From: JAFGBI01 sp964480725
Lineage (GTDB): Bacteria; Myxococcota_A; Polyangia; Polyangiales; Polyangiaceae
Length of the DNA stretch: 64,000 nt
NCBI GenBank assembly: GCA_964480725.1
Contig: CAYZQO010000026.1
Location: 1-64,000 of the forward strand
Direction of reading: 5' to 3'
Each line of letters starts with the position of its first letter. Position 1 is the first letter of the stretch. A model generated the notes under the pieces. The model saw only the letters and a program-made list of their open reading frames with translations. It was not told where the DNA came from and ran no database searches. The translations under genes were made by a program, and so were the position numbers. Shown here piece after piece: positions 16,361-25,557 of the stretch.

Positions 16361-18049
16361 TCACCAGCCGGGGGACTCGGCGAGGTCGTCGGCGGCCGGG
16401 CGGTCGCGTCGCGTGGCGGCGAGCTCCGAGGCGATGCGGGAAACGAGCTGCTGGGTGGTCGCGCGCTCGAGCGCCGAGATGGCGACGGCGCCGGGCTCCC
16501 GTGCCAGCGCCACCCCGCTCGCCAGCGGGAGCCGATCGATCTTGTTGTAGACGACCAGCCGCGGCAGCCGGTCGATGTCGAGTCGTTCCAGGACCTCGGC
16601 GGTCGTGCGCAGGTGCTCGTCGAACTCGGGGTCCGAGGCGTCGACGACCTCGAGCAGGAGGTCAGCGTCCGCGGCCTCCTCGAAGGTAGCGCGGAAGGCC
16701 GCGAAGAGATCCTTGGGCATGTCGCGGATGAACCCGACCGTGTCGGTGAGGATGCACTCGGCGCCACCCCCCAGCCGCAGCCGGCGCGCCCGCGTGTCCA
16801 GGGTGGCGAAGAGCCGGTCCTCCGCCAGCACGCCGGCGGAGGTCAGCGTGTTCAGGAGCGTGCTTTTCCCGGCGTTGGTGTAGCCCACGATGGCCACCAC
16901 GGGGATCGTGTCGCGCGATCGCTGCCGGCGTCGCTCTGCGCGCTGCCGGACGAGGGTCTTCAGCTCCCGCTCCAGGCGGGAGAGCCGCTCGCGGGCGCGG
17001 CGGCGGCCGATCTCCAGCGTCGTCTCGCCGGGGCCGCGGCCGCCAATCCCGCCGGTGAGGCGGCTCAGGGCGTCGTCCTTCGTCCCCAGGCGGGGCAGGG
17101 TGTACTTGAGCTGGGCGAGCTCCACCTGCAGCTTTCCGTCCCGCGTCTCTGCCCGCTGGGCAAAGATGTCAAGGATGAGCTGCGAGCGGTCGAGCACCTT
17201 GAGGTCGGTCTGGGTGGCGATCCCGCTCGCCTGCGCCGGGGTGAGATCGTGGTCGAAGATGAGCGTCTCGGCGCCGAGATCGATGGCATGAAGCACGATC
17301 TCGTCGAGCTTGCCCTTGCCCACGACGAGCTTGGGGTCGAGGTGGTCGCGGAGCTGGATGACCCGATCGGCGACCTCGACGCCGGCGGTTTCGGCCAGGC
17401 TGGCGAGCTCCGTGAGGCGGGCCTCGGCGCGGCGCGCGGCGCCGACGCCACGCTTGGCACCGACGTGGACCAGGATGGCGCGGCCGTCCTTGGCCGTCGC
17501 GACGCGTGTGCGCGCGCGGCGCGCGAACTCCGCCTCGAGCGACGCGATGAGCTCGCCGAAGTTCGGCTGGGGGCGGCCGTGGGGCACGGGGCCCACCACT
17601 TCGTGCGAGCTGTCCCCCTCCTCGCGAGAGGGGACGTTGTATGCCCAGGTGAGCGACCGCGGGTCGCCGTCGGGGGACAGGATGATCGCCGCCACCAGAT
17701 CCAGGCGCAGGCGCGTCAGGTCGACCAGATCGTCGCGGGTGAGGGGCTCGCCGAAGAGGTGCGTGTGCACCAGCCTCAGGGCGCGGAAGCGTCCCCGCGC
17801 GGCGCGCAGGCGCCCGATGTCCGGCAAGAAGACCCGGGTCGCGTCCCCGACCACGACGTAGTCGACCGCGCCGGAGCGGTGCACGAGCGCTCCCACCTGC
17901 CGCTTCGTCTCCCGCGAGGCGTCCGCCAACGACCGGATGAGCTCCAGCGTCGCGATCTGATCGAGGGGGACCCGGCGACGGTAGATGCGCTCGAGCGTGC
18001 GCGCGGCGCTGGGCGAGAGGCCCTGGGTGTTGCCGAAGAGCTCTGGCAT
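16361..18049 (-). CDS. hflX: GTPase HflX
   Basis: 562 residues, longer than the roughly 430 of E. coli HflX. HflX is a ribosome-splitting/rescue GTPase under stress. The HflX-specific domain contains GVGAARRAEARLTELASLAE and the glycine-rich loop GGIGGRGPGETTLEIGRRR. The G domain has G1 GYTNAGKST at 388-396, G3 DTVGFIRDMP and G4 YNKID. The extra N-terminal 160 residues (for example AVDYVVVGDATRVFLPDIGR, LVHTHLFGEPLTRDDLVDL) are a module seen in many deltaproteobacterial HflX proteins. The ATG at 18049 starts 31 nt downstream of the Gfo/Idh gene stop on the same strand, so the two are probably co-transcribed. Confidence 0.96.
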   Translation of the reverse strand: MPELFGNTQGLSPSAARTLERIYRRRVPLDQIATLELIRSLADASRETKRQVGALVHRSGAVDYVVVGDATRVFLPDIGRLRAARGRFRALRLVHTHLFGEPLTRDDLVDLTRLRLDLVAAIILSPDGDPRSLTWAYNVPSREEGDSSHEVVGPVPHGRPQPNFGELIASLEAEFARRARTRVATAKDGRAILVHVGAKRGVGAARRAEARLTELASLAETAGVEVADRVIQLRDHLDPKLVVGKGKLDEIVLHAIDLGAETLIFDHDLTPAQASGIATQTDLKVLDRSQLILDIFAQRAETRDGKLQVELAQLKYTLPRLGTKDDALSRLTGGIGGRGPGETTLEIGRRRARERLSRLERELKTLVRQRAERRRQRSRDTIPVVAIVGYTNAGKSTLLNTLTSAGVLAEDRLFATLDTRARRLRLGGGAECILTDTVGFIRDMPKDLFAAFRATFEEAADADLLLEVVDASDPEFDEHLRTTAEVLERLDIDRLPRLVVYNKIDRLPLASGVALAREPGAVAISALERATTQQLVSRIASELAATRRDRPAADDLAESPGW

Positions 18050-18080
18050 CCGAGTGGCCGTGGCGGCCGACGCCGGAAGT

Positions 18081-19358
18081 CTAGCCGCCCGCCCCCGGGG
18101 CGTCGAGCCAGTCTGCTACCCGGACCACCCGCCCCTCGACGCGAGCCTGCTCGGCGGCGAACACGGTGAGGTGCGTCTCTAGCGTCTCGGCCGCGCCGGA
18201 GGCGAGCCCCGACGGATCGCCGTCGCGCACGGCGCCGAGGAACGCGCGCATCAGCGCCGCGTCGCCGCCGCCGTGGTTCCCCGCCGCGGGCACCACCTCC
18301 ACGGTGCGCCGATCGGTGACGAAGTCGTGGTGTTCTAAGCGGTCACCGTCGCCCACCAGCCACCCCCGGCTCCCGAACAGGATCGAGCGCCGCCCGGCGA
18401 ACGGCGTGAACGCACTCAGGGTGAAGGTCGCCGTACGCCCCCCGCGGTGCTCGAGGGTCACCACCTGCTGATCGGGGACGTCGTTGTCGCACGCGTAGAC
18501 GCAGCGCCCGTAGGGGCCCTCCCGGAGCGCCTGCTCGACGCCGGCGACGGTGCGGTCGTGGCCGAGCACGGACACCGGCCAGTCGAGGTCCCCGGCGCGC
18601 GCTCGCTCGCGGTAGATTCGGAGCGCAGAGTACGGGCAAGCGCGCTCGAGGGCGCAGTCGACGCAGCGATCCGCGGCGCCCGGCGGCCGTGACTCGGGAC
18701 GGAAATGGAGCCGAGCGCCGAAGCTCGTGACGCGCTCGCAGGGGACGCCCAGCACGTAGCGGATCCAGTCGATGTCGTGGCAGCTCTTCGCCATCAGGAC
18801 AGAATTGCCGAGCTCGGCGCGGCGCCAGTTGCCGCGGACGTAGGCGTGAGCGAAGTGCCACCACCCGACCGGCTCGAGGTGGGAGACGCCCACCAGGTCA
18901 CCGATGGCCCCGTTGGCGACGAGTTGCCGCAGCCGTCGCGTGTGCGGCGTGTAGCGCAGCACGTGGCACACAGCGAAGATCACCCCCGCGCGCTCGACCG
19001 CCCGCACGACAGCGCGGCACTCGGCGGCCGTGGGGGCCATCGGTTTCTCGAGCAGCACGTGCCACCCCGCTTCGGCGAAGGCGATCGCGGGGGCGGCGTG
19101 CTCCCGGTCGGGGGTGGCGATCAGCACGGCCTCGGCCGAGCGCCCGCCGTCGAGCGCGGCGCGCCAGTCCGAGAAGCGACGGCCCGCCGGCAGCCCCGCC
19201 GCGTCCCCGAGGCGGTCCCGGGCGCGGGGGTCCGGGTCCGCGACCGCCGCCACGCTCCCCTCGGCGGGGTGCGCCAGGAGGTACCGAGCGTAGGCCGCGC
19301 CGCGGTCCCCGGCGCCCACGACCAGGACGGACGGCGGCGGGGCTCCCACGCGGGGCAT
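18081..19358 (-). CDS. Gfo/Idh/MocA-family oxidoreductase with a Cys-rich insert
   Basis: 425 residues from the ATG at 19358. The N-terminal NAD(P)-binding Rossmann domain begins SVLVVGAGDRGAAYARYLL. The family EKP motif is present (HVLLEKPMAPTAAECRAVV). The C-terminal alpha/beta substrate domain includes KSCHDIDWIRYVLG. A Cys cluster, CVDCALERACPYSALRIY, sits in the C-terminal domain; comparable clusters occur in a subgroup of this family, and its metal-binding role is untested here. Substrates in the family are sugars, inositols or related polyols; this one cannot be assigned. It is upstream of hflX on the same strand and divergent from thrH across 121 nt. Confidence 0.85.
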   Translation of the reverse strand: MPRVGAPPPSVLVVGAGDRGAAYARYLLAHPAEGSVAAVADPDPRARDRLGDAAGLPAGRRFSDWRAALDGGRSAEAVLIATPDREHAAPAIAFAEAGWHVLLEKPMAPTAAECRAVVRAVERAGVIFAVCHVLRYTPHTRRLRQLVANGAIGDLVGVSHLEPVGWWHFAHAYVRGNWRRAELGNSVLMAKSCHDIDWIRYVLGVPCERVTSFGARLHFRPESRPPGAADRCVDCALERACPYSALRIYRERARAGDLDWPVSVLGHDRTVAGVEQALREGPYGRCVYACDNDVPDQQVVTLEHRGGRTATFTLSAFTPFAGRRSILFGSRGWLVGDGDRLEHHDFVTDRRTVEVVPAAGNHGGGDAALMRAFLGAVRDGDPSGLASGAAETLETHLTVFAAEQARVEGRVVRVADWLDAPGAGG

Positions 19359-19479
19359 CGAGGGGCTCTCTCTGCCGCTTTCCGCGCGGCAAGTCCAGCT
19401 CCGGGGCCCGGAGTGCTCGACGTCGGCCGCGCCCTCGGTATGCTGCGCGCCGCCCCTGCACCCCGGAGGCCATCGATCC

Positions 19480-20076
19480 GTGCCGCTCCTCATCACCCTC
19501 GACCTGGAAGGCGTCCTGCTCCCGGAGGTCTGGATCGCGTTCGCGGAGGCGACGGGCATCGCCGAGCTCCGTCGGACCACGCGGGACGAGCCTGACTACG
19601 ACCTGTTGATGCGTGGCCGCCTGCAGATCCTGGATCGGCGCGGGCTGAAGCTGGCCGACATCCAGCGCGTCATCGCCACCATCGACCCGCTGCCGGGGGC
19701 GATCGAATTCTTGGACCGGCTGCGTTCGACCACCCAGGTCGTGATCCTGAGCGACACGTTCGCCGAATTTGCGGCCCCGCTGATGCGCAAGCTCGCGCAC
19801 CCGACCATCTTCTGCCACGAGCTCGTGGTGGAGCCCGACGGTCGCGTCTCCGGTTATCGGTTGCGCATCCCGGACAGCAAGCGGCGGGCGGTGGAGGCCC
19901 TCCGCGGCATCGGCTACCGGGTCCACTCGGCGGGTGACAGCTACAACGACACCACCATGCTGACCGCCGCGGATCGGGGGGTGCTGTTCCGCTGCCCCGA
20001 CACCGTGGCCCAGGAGTTCCCGCAGTTTGCCCGGACCCGCACCTACGAGGAGCTGTGGGGGGCACTGATGGACTGA
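19480..20076 (+). CDS. thrH: ThrH-type phosphoserine phosphatase / homoserine phosphotransferase
   Basis: 198 residues of the HAD superfamily, close to the roughly 205 of ThrH. ThrH moves phosphate from phosphoserine to homoserine or water. HAD motif I reads DLEGVLLPE; the Glu in D-x-E-G-V is the mark of ThrH compared with SerB. Motif II is VVILSDTFAEF. Motif III/IV is GDSYNDTTML with a preceding basic SKRRAVEAL. The GTG start at 19480 has CGGAGG about 10 nt upstream. It precedes argH by 82 nt on the same strand and both serve amino-acid synthesis, so co-transcription is possible. Confidence 0.92.
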   Translation: MPLLITLDLEGVLLPEVWIAFAEATGIAELRRTTRDEPDYDLLMRGRLQILDRRGLKLADIQRVIATIDPLPGAIEFLDRLRSTTQVVILSDTFAEFAAPLMRKLAHPTIFCHELVVEPDGRVSGYRLRIPDSKRRAVEALRGIGYRVHSAGDSYNDTTMLTAADRGVLFRCPDTVAQEFPQFARTRTYEELWGALMD

Positions 20077-20158
20077 CCCGGCTGGCGTGGCGGTGGGCCG
20101 GCGGCTAGCGCCTCCGCCCGGTCGCGGCGCTGCCGAGCGCGGAAAGGGAGCAGCAGTC

Positions 20159-21547
20159 ATGAGCGTGGCGCGAGGAGGTCGCTTGCCCGCCGCCGTCGAC
20201 GCGGCGATGGCGCGGCTCAACACGAGCGTGGACGTCGACCGGGAGCTGTGGCGGGAGGACATCGCGGGGTCCATCGCGCATGCGCGGGGGCTGGCGCTCG
20301 CCGGCGTCATCACCGACGGGGAGGCCGGCGAGCTCGCGCGGGGGCTCGAGCAGGTGGCCGACGAGATCGAGCGCGGCGACCTGCGCTGGGATCCGGCGCT
20401 CGAGGACGTTCACATGAACATCGAGGCCCGGCTCACCGCGATCGTCGGACCGGTCGGCGGCAAGCTGCACACGGGGCGCTCGCGGAACGATCAGGTCGCC
20501 ACGGATCTGCGCCTGTACGTACGGCGGCGGGGCCGCGAGATCGTGGAGGCCATCGGGGGGCTGGCGTCCGTGATCCTGGCGCGCGCGGAGGGGGAGCTGG
20601 ACACGCTGATGCCAGCGTACACGCACCTGCAGCGCGGGCAGCCGAGCCGCCTGTCGCATCACCTCCTGGCCTGGCAGGAGATGCTGTGGCGCGACCGGGG
20701 TCGGATGCAGGACGCCATCGGGCGCCTCAACGAGTGCCCGCTCGGCGCGGGGGCCGCGGCGGGGACGGGATTCCCGCTGCAGCGCGAGGCGGTCGCGAAG
20801 TTGCTCGGGTTCGACGCGCCGACGAGGAACTCGCTCGACGCCACCGCGAGCCGCGATTTCTTGATGGAGGTGGCGGCGGCGATCGCCATCCTCGGCGTCC
20901 ACCTCTCGCGGATCGGCGAGGAGTTGGTGATCTGGTCGAGCCAGGAATTCGGGTTCGTGGAGCTCGCCGACGCCTTCACGACCAGCTCCTCCATGATGCC
21001 TCAGAAGAAGAACCCCGACGTCGCGGAGCTGGTGCGCGGCCAGAGCGCGCGCACCATCGGCGCGGTGACGGCGCTCCTGGTGCTGGAGAAGGGGCTCTGC
21101 CTGGGGTACGGCCGGGACCTGCAGGAGGACAAGCGCCCGATCCTCGATGCGTGCGACAGCGCGGTCGTTTGCCTGCGTGCCCTCGAGGGCGCGCTCGGCT
21201 CGGCGCGTTTTTCGCGCGAGAGGATGCGGGCGGCGCTGCTGCGGGGCCACCTCTGCGCGACCGATCTCGCGGACTTCCTGGTGGGCGAGGGAATGCCGTT
21301 CCGCGAGGCGCACCACGCGGTCGGCGGGCTGGTGCGCCGCGCCGAACAGCTCGGGGTCGAGCTCGGCGAGCTGCCTCGGACGGAGCTCGAGGCCGTGCAC
21401 CCCAGTCTCGGCACACCGGCTGTCCGCGACGTGCTCGATCCCACCCGGGCCGTCGAGCGGCGGGATCTGCTCGGGGGTCCGGCCCGTGGCCGCGTCGAGG
21501 CGGCCATCGCGGCGGCGCGGCGCGCCTGGCAGGCAGCGGAGCGCTGA
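20159..21547 (+). CDS. argH: Argininosuccinate lyase
   Basis: 462 residues. Cleaves argininosuccinate to arginine and fumarate, the last step of arginine synthesis. Family landmarks are VDVDRELWREDIAGSIAHA near the N-terminus, DVHMNIEARL, GGKLHTGRSRNDQVATDLRL, YTHLQRGQPSRLSHHLL, and the fumarase/lyase signature SSSMMPQKKNPD near residue 276, then GYGRDLQEDKRP. The ATG at 20159 was chosen because GGAAAGGGAG precedes it and it matches the family start; a GTG at 20087 would add an unrelated Arg/Pro-rich leader. No argG is adjacent. Confidence 0.97.
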   Translation: MSVARGGRLPAAVDAAMARLNTSVDVDRELWREDIAGSIAHARGLALAGVITDGEAGELARGLEQVADEIERGDLRWDPALEDVHMNIEARLTAIVGPVGGKLHTGRSRNDQVATDLRLYVRRRGREIVEAIGGLASVILARAEGELDTLMPAYTHLQRGQPSRLSHHLLAWQEMLWRDRGRMQDAIGRLNECPLGAGAAAGTGFPLQREAVAKLLGFDAPTRNSLDATASRDFLMEVAAAIAILGVHLSRIGEELVIWSSQEFGFVELADAFTTSSSMMPQKKNPDVAELVRGQSARTIGAVTALLVLEKGLCLGYGRDLQEDKRPILDACDSAVVCLRALEGALGSARFSRERMRAALLRGHLCATDLADFLVGEGMPFREAHHAVGGLVRRAEQLGVELGELPRTELEAVHPSLGTPAVRDVLDPTRAVERRDLLGGPARGRVEAAIAAARRAWQAAER

Positions 21548-21690
21548 GCGCGCGGGGGGGAGCGGTCTTGGGGGGTGCGCCGCGGGGGCAAGGTGCGATA
21601 GGGTTTCAGCGTGGTCCTCTCTGACCACCTTCGGCGTCGGCCGGCGGCCTCGGTGAGCTGGGCTCGGCGCCACCCCCGCGGAACCCCACT

Positions 21691-22422
21691 GTGCAGCTCG
21701 ACTTCTCCGCTCGTGAGCTGACCATCAAGCTCGTCTATTACGGCCCCGCGCTCAGCGGGAAGACGACCAACCTTCAGGCGCTGCACGAGGCGGCGGACGA
21801 CAAGACGGCCGGGCGTTTGATGACGCTCGAGACGCGGGACGACCGGACGCTCTTCTTCGATCTGCTACCCCTCGCGTTCCGGGACGCGGGGGGGCTGGCG
21901 GTGCGTCTCAAGGTGTTCACCGTTCCCGGTCAGGTGATCCATGCCTCGACGCGGCGGCTCGTCGTGCAGGGCGCCGACGGCATCGCGTTCATCGCCGACT
22001 CCCAGGTGGCCGAGACCCAGAACAACGCGGTTTCCTTCTCGGATCTGAAGGAGAACCTCAAGGCGCACGGCATCAATCTGAAGCACATGCCGGTCGTCAT
22101 CCAGTTCAACAAGCGGGACTTGCCCGGGATCCGCACCGAGGCGGAGATCGCGGAGAGCTCCCGGCAGGGGCGGGAAGCGGTCTTCCTCGCCGTCGCGACC
22201 GAGGGGATCGGGGTCGTCGAGAGCTTCCTCGGGTTGCTCCACCTGACGTGGATGTCCCTGGAGCGGGCCCACGGCCTGAGCGGCAAGTTCGGGTTCGACA
22301 CCGCGCGCTTCATGGCCCAGGTCGCCCGGAGCCTCGGGCAGGAGCGCCCGGTCGCGGAGATCCTGGCGAGCTGCGTCGGCGGCAGGATCGATCCGTTGGT
22401 CGTGGCGGAGGGGCCCCGATGA
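21691..22422 (+). CDS. MglA-like small Ras-type GTPase with C-terminal extension
   Basis: 243 residues, about 45 more than Myxococcus MglA. MglA proteins are bacterial Ras-like switches that set cell polarity and gliding. P-loop GPALSGKTT is at 18-26. RDDRTLFFDLLPLA contains the arginine equivalent to the MglA catalytic Arg (Arg52). The G3 region TVPGQ is at 77-81 and carries MglA's unusual Pro-Gly. NKRDLPG is at 140-146. The last 60 residues (FLGLLHLTWMSLERAHGLSG, then KFGFDTARFMAQVARSLGQ) form a helical extension not found in plain MglA. The GTG at 21691 is the only sensible start. The stop overlaps the histidine kinase ATG by 4 nt, which strongly suggests joint function. No MglB/roadblock GAP gene is nearby. 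Confidence 0.88.
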   Translation: MQLDFSARELTIKLVYYGPALSGKTTNLQALHEAADDKTAGRLMTLETRDDRTLFFDLLPLAFRDAGGLAVRLKVFTVPGQVIHASTRRLVVQGADGIAFIADSQVAETQNNAVSFSDLKENLKAHGINLKHMPVVIQFNKRDLPGIRTEAEIAESSRQGREAVFLAVATEGIGVVESFLGLLHLTWMSLERAHGLSGKFGFDTARFMAQVARSLGQERPVAEILASCVGGRIDPLVVAEGPR

Positions 22423-23837
22423 CCGACGGACTCCGGCTCGAGAGCCTCGACGAGCTGACCCTCGGGCGGGGGGCGACCCTGGAAGCCCTGGTCGACCGGA
22501 GCGCCCTGGGCGAGCTCGCGACGAGCTTCTACGAGCTGTTCCGGGTGCCGCTGCGGCTCTTCAGCGCCGAGGGCCGCATCCTGGCCGACGCGAGCCACCC
22601 TGAGCCACTCTACGTCTACCTCGACTCCCTCGGGCAGGCGCGACGGATGCTCGCGGAGGAGATCTCCACCGTGAAGGCGGCCGACCCCGGGGTGGACGGG
22701 GACCTGGTCATCCCCTCGGTGACCGGCGGCGTCTATCGCGTGGTCGCGATCAGCTACGACGGTCGCCAGCTTGGGCGCATCGTCTTCGGCCCCTTCCTCC
22801 CGCTCGCCGTCCGGGAGCCCCCGGCCTCCCTGCTCGGGATCGATCCGGAGCTCGACGCGGAGCTGGCCGCGAGCCTCCTCGCGAAGATGCCACGGGCCCG
22901 GCAGGAGACGGTGGGGCAGATCGCGAGCCACCTGCAGCGAACGCTCGATCTCATCCTGTTCAGCGGGCACAAGGCCTTGCTCACCAGCAAGATGCACCTG
23001 GCGAGCGTGCGCGAGAGCTACCGGGAGCTCGAGACCAAGAGTCAGCACCTGCAGGAGGCCTACGATCGGCTCAAGGAGCTCGACCGCCTGAAGAGCAACT
23101 TCTTGGCCACGGTGTCGCACGAGCTTCGGACGCCGCTCACCTCGATCATCGGTTACAGCGAGATGCTGGTCGAGGGGATCGGCGGAGAGCTCACGGCGGA
23201 TCAGCTCGAGTTCGTCACCACCATCCGCGAGAAGGGTGACCAGCTCCTGGAGCTCATCAAGGGGCTGCTCGATCTGTCCAAGCTCGAGAGCGGAACGATG
23301 CGCTTCCGGCGGGAGGCGGTGGACCTCACCGCGGTGGTGACCGACGTGTTGACAACGTTGGCGCCGACCGCTCGCAAGAAGGCCGTGACCCTCGAGGTCA
23401 CCGCGACGCCGGGCCCGCACGCGGTGTGGGGCGACGACGAGCGCCTGCGGCAGGTCTTCCTCAACCTCGCCGAGAACGCGATCAAGTTCACCCCGACGGG
23501 CGGGACCGTCACCCTCGCCATCGGCAGCGGGGCGCTCGACGCGGGAGATGGTGAGGAGGGTGGGCACGTCCTCTTCTCCGGGGCGATGCCCGCCGTGGAG
23601 GTCCGGGTCATCGATACCGGGATCGGTATCCCGGAGTCGGAGCGCGCGAAGGTGTTCGAGGCCTTCTACCAGGTCGACTCGAGCTCGACGCGTGAGCAGG
23701 GGGGGACAGGGCTCGGGCTGTCGATCGTCAAGCGCCTGGTCGAGAACCACCAGGGGCGCATTCGGATCGAGGGGAACGTCCCTCAGGGGGCCGTCTTCGT
23801 GGTCACGCTGCCGTCGCACTCGGCGAGGGTGGGGTGA
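22419..23837 (+). CDS. Sensor histidine kinase with PocR-like N-terminal sensor domain
   Basis: 472 residues without membrane segments, so cytoplasmic. Residues about 25-195 resemble the PocR-type ligand-sensing domain (SFYELFRVPLRLFSAEGRIL, then GGVYRVVAISYDGRQLGRIV and FGPFLPLA). This assignment is by pattern only. A coiled stretch follows (YRELETKSQHLQEAYDRLKE). HisKA has His234 in LATVSHELRTPLTSI. HATPase_c has the N box NLAENAIKFTP, G1 VIDTGIGIPESE, and G2 GGTGLGLSIVKRLVE. No receiver is attached or adjacent. It is coupled by ATGA to the MglA-like GTPase upstream and by GTGA to thiL downstream. Confidence 0.9.
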   Translation: MTDGLRLESLDELTLGRGATLEALVDRSALGELATSFYELFRVPLRLFSAEGRILADASHPEPLYVYLDSLGQARRMLAEEISTVKAADPGVDGDLVIPSVTGGVYRVVAISYDGRQLGRIVFGPFLPLAVREPPASLLGIDPELDAELAASLLAKMPRARQETVGQIASHLQRTLDLILFSGHKALLTSKMHLASVRESYRELETKSQHLQEAYDRLKELDRLKSNFLATVSHELRTPLTSIIGYSEMLVEGIGGELTADQLEFVTTIREKGDQLLELIKGLLDLSKLESGTMRFRREAVDLTAVVTDVLTTLAPTARKKAVTLEVTATPGPHAVWGDDERLRQVFLNLAENAIKFTPTGGTVTLAIGSGALDAGDGEEGGHVLFSGAMPAVEVRVIDTGIGIPESERAKVFEAFYQVDSSSTREQGGTGLGLSIVKRLVENHQGRIRIEGNVPQGAVFVVTLPSHSARVG

Positions 23838-24853
23838 CGAGACCGGCGCCCGCCCGGCGGCGCGCCGCTCCCGCCAGGGCCGTCGAGGAGCGCGCGGCGA
23901 TCGCCTGCCTCGAGCGCCTCTTCGGCGCGACCGGGCCGGAGGTCGAGCTCGGGATCGGCGACGACGCTGCCATCCTCCGCTGGGCGGGTGATCGAGTCGT
24001 GTGGACCGTGGACGCCTGCGTCGAGGGCGTCCATTTCGACCGGGGCTGGCTCGCGCTCGGCGACGTCGGGTGGCGCTCGTTCCACGCGGCCCTCAGTGAC
24101 CTGGGGGCGATGGGCGCGCGTCCCGTCGCCGCGCTGTCGAGCCTCGTGCTCCCCGCCGGGACCACTCGCGCGGACCTCGTCGCGCTCGGCCGCGGTCAGG
24201 CCGCCGCGGCGAGATCGCTCGGGTGTCCCATCGTGGGCGGGAATGTCTCCAACGGCGACGTGCTGTCGGTGACCACGACCGCCATCGGCGCTGTGCGCCG
24301 TGGGCTCACCCGGAGTGGCGCCCGGCCCGGAGACGGAGTCTGGCTGCTCGGGGACGTCGGCCTGGCCGCGGCTGGGCTCCGGCTCCTGCGCGACGGGTCC
24401 GAGGCGTGGCGCTCCGCTCGTGCGGGGGCGGCTTGCGTGCGGGCGTGGCGCCGCCCGCGCGCCCGGGTAGCGGAGGGGCTCGAGATCGGCCGGGTCGCCA
24501 CCGCCGCCATCGACGTCTCTGACGGGCTCGGCGGCGACGTCGGCCAGCTCGCGAGCGCGAGCGGCGTGCGTGTCGTGCTCGACGAGGCGGCGCTCCGCCG
24601 CACGCTCCGCCCGGAGCTCGTCGCCGTGAGCGCAGCCATCGGCCTCGATCCGCTCGCGCTCGCGCTCGAGGGCGGCGAGGACTACGCGCTGGTCGTCACG
24701 ACGAGGCGGCGCTGCCCGCACCCGGCGAGCTTTCCGATCGGACGCGTCGAGGCGGGCCGGGGAGCCTTCCTCGCCCGCCCCGAAGGCACGCTGCGGCGGC
24801 TTGGCCCCGGCTTCGAGCACGGCTCCCGCCCCGGCGCGACGCGCACGCCCTGA
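23834..24853 (+). CDS. thiL: Thiamine-monophosphate kinase
   Basis: 339 residues. Phosphorylates thiamine monophosphate to the active cofactor thiamine diphosphate. The PurM/ThiL fold is shown by GIGDDAAILRW, VWTVDACVEGVHFDR, the helix RSFHAALSDLGAMGARPVAA (typical of ThiL Mg/ATP site), IVGGNVSNGDVLSVTTT, and IDVSDGLGGDVGQLA in the C-terminal half, followed by LEGGEDYALVV. The GTG start overlaps the kinase stop by 4 nt. The first 18 residues are Arg/Ala/Pro-rich and may not be needed; no better start is visible. It is out of place beside signalling genes; the operon link may be only positional. Confidence 0.95.
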   Translation: MTRPAPARRRAAPARAVEERAAIACLERLFGATGPEVELGIGDDAAILRWAGDRVVWTVDACVEGVHFDRGWLALGDVGWRSFHAALSDLGAMGARPVAALSSLVLPAGTTRADLVALGRGQAAAARSLGCPIVGGNVSNGDVLSVTTTAIGAVRRGLTRSGARPGDGVWLLGDVGLAAAGLRLLRDGSEAWRSARAGAACVRAWRRPRARVAEGLEIGRVATAAIDVSDGLGGDVGQLASASGVRVVLDEAALRRTLRPELVAVSAAIGLDPLALALEGGEDYALVVTTRRRCPHPASFPIGRVEAGRGAFLARPEGTLRRLGPGFEHGSRPGATRTP

Positions 24854-24931
24854 CGGCAGCGCACGGCGCCGTGTGCGACGAGCTTGGGGGGCCGTCGCCG
24901 AGGTGTGGCAGGCCCCCCTTCCGCTCCGCGC

Positions 24932-25348
24932 TCAGAAGCAGGCTGCCGGCAGCGTGCCGCCGCCGAGCGCAGCGCGGATCCCGCTCATCGCCGCGCCCCG
25001 GTCCGCACCGGAGGCGACCGCCGCGTCGCAAGCGCCCGCCGCGGCCATCATGTACGCCTTCATCGGCTCGGGGGCGCCGGCGGCGTTCTGCTTGAGGGCG
25101 GCGCAGCAGTTCTTCAGGCTCTGCGCGGGCGCCCCGGTGCCCCTGGGCTTCTCGGCGTCGGTGCCCGCGTCCACCTCTTCCTGGAAGGTGAGGACCGTCG
25201 GCGCCACCACCGTGGGCTCTGCCGTGGCAGACGGCATGGGCGGCGGCTCCTCGTCCTTCTTGCACATGCTTCCCATGAGGCCGAAGGAGAGCAGCAGGCC
25301 GAACGCGACGTGGGCGGCGGTACTGGTGAACGGCGAACGATCGATCAT
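24932..25348 (-). CDS. Small exported protein with conserved Cys/Ala-rich C-terminus
   Basis: 138 residues from the ATG at 25348, with GGAGAAA upstream. The N-terminus (STAAHVAFGLLLSFGLMGSM followed by Cys-Lys-Lys-Asp) looks like a lipoprotein signal with an imperfect lipobox (GSMC instead of LAGC). An acidic Pro/Thr linker follows. Then comes a C-terminal segment with paired cysteines (NCCAALKQNAAGA, MMAAAGACDAAVASGADRG) and a final LPAACF. No characterised family recognised. It lies downstream of nrdJ on the same strand, with 209 nt between that show no gene. Confidence 0.7.
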   Translation of the reverse strand: MIDRSPFTSTAAHVAFGLLLSFGLMGSMCKKDEEPPPMPSATAEPTVVAPTVLTFQEEVDAGTDAEKPRGTGAPAQSLKNCCAALKQNAAGAPEPMKAYMMAAAGACDAAVASGADRGAAMSGIRAALGGGTLPAACF

Positions 25349-25557
25349 CGCGTTTCTCCGAGCGGGCCGAGCCCGCGACGACAGGACGACGAGAAATGGG
25401 GGTACGGTTGGGTCTTGGCCCTCCGCGGTCCCGGAACCCCACCCGGTACGGGTCAGGTCCCGCCGCGACCCCGCACTTCTAGCCGACCTTGCACGAAATT
25501 GCACCGAGGTCGCGAGAATCCCGGGATGATGCGGATAAACCGGCCGTTCGGCGTGGG

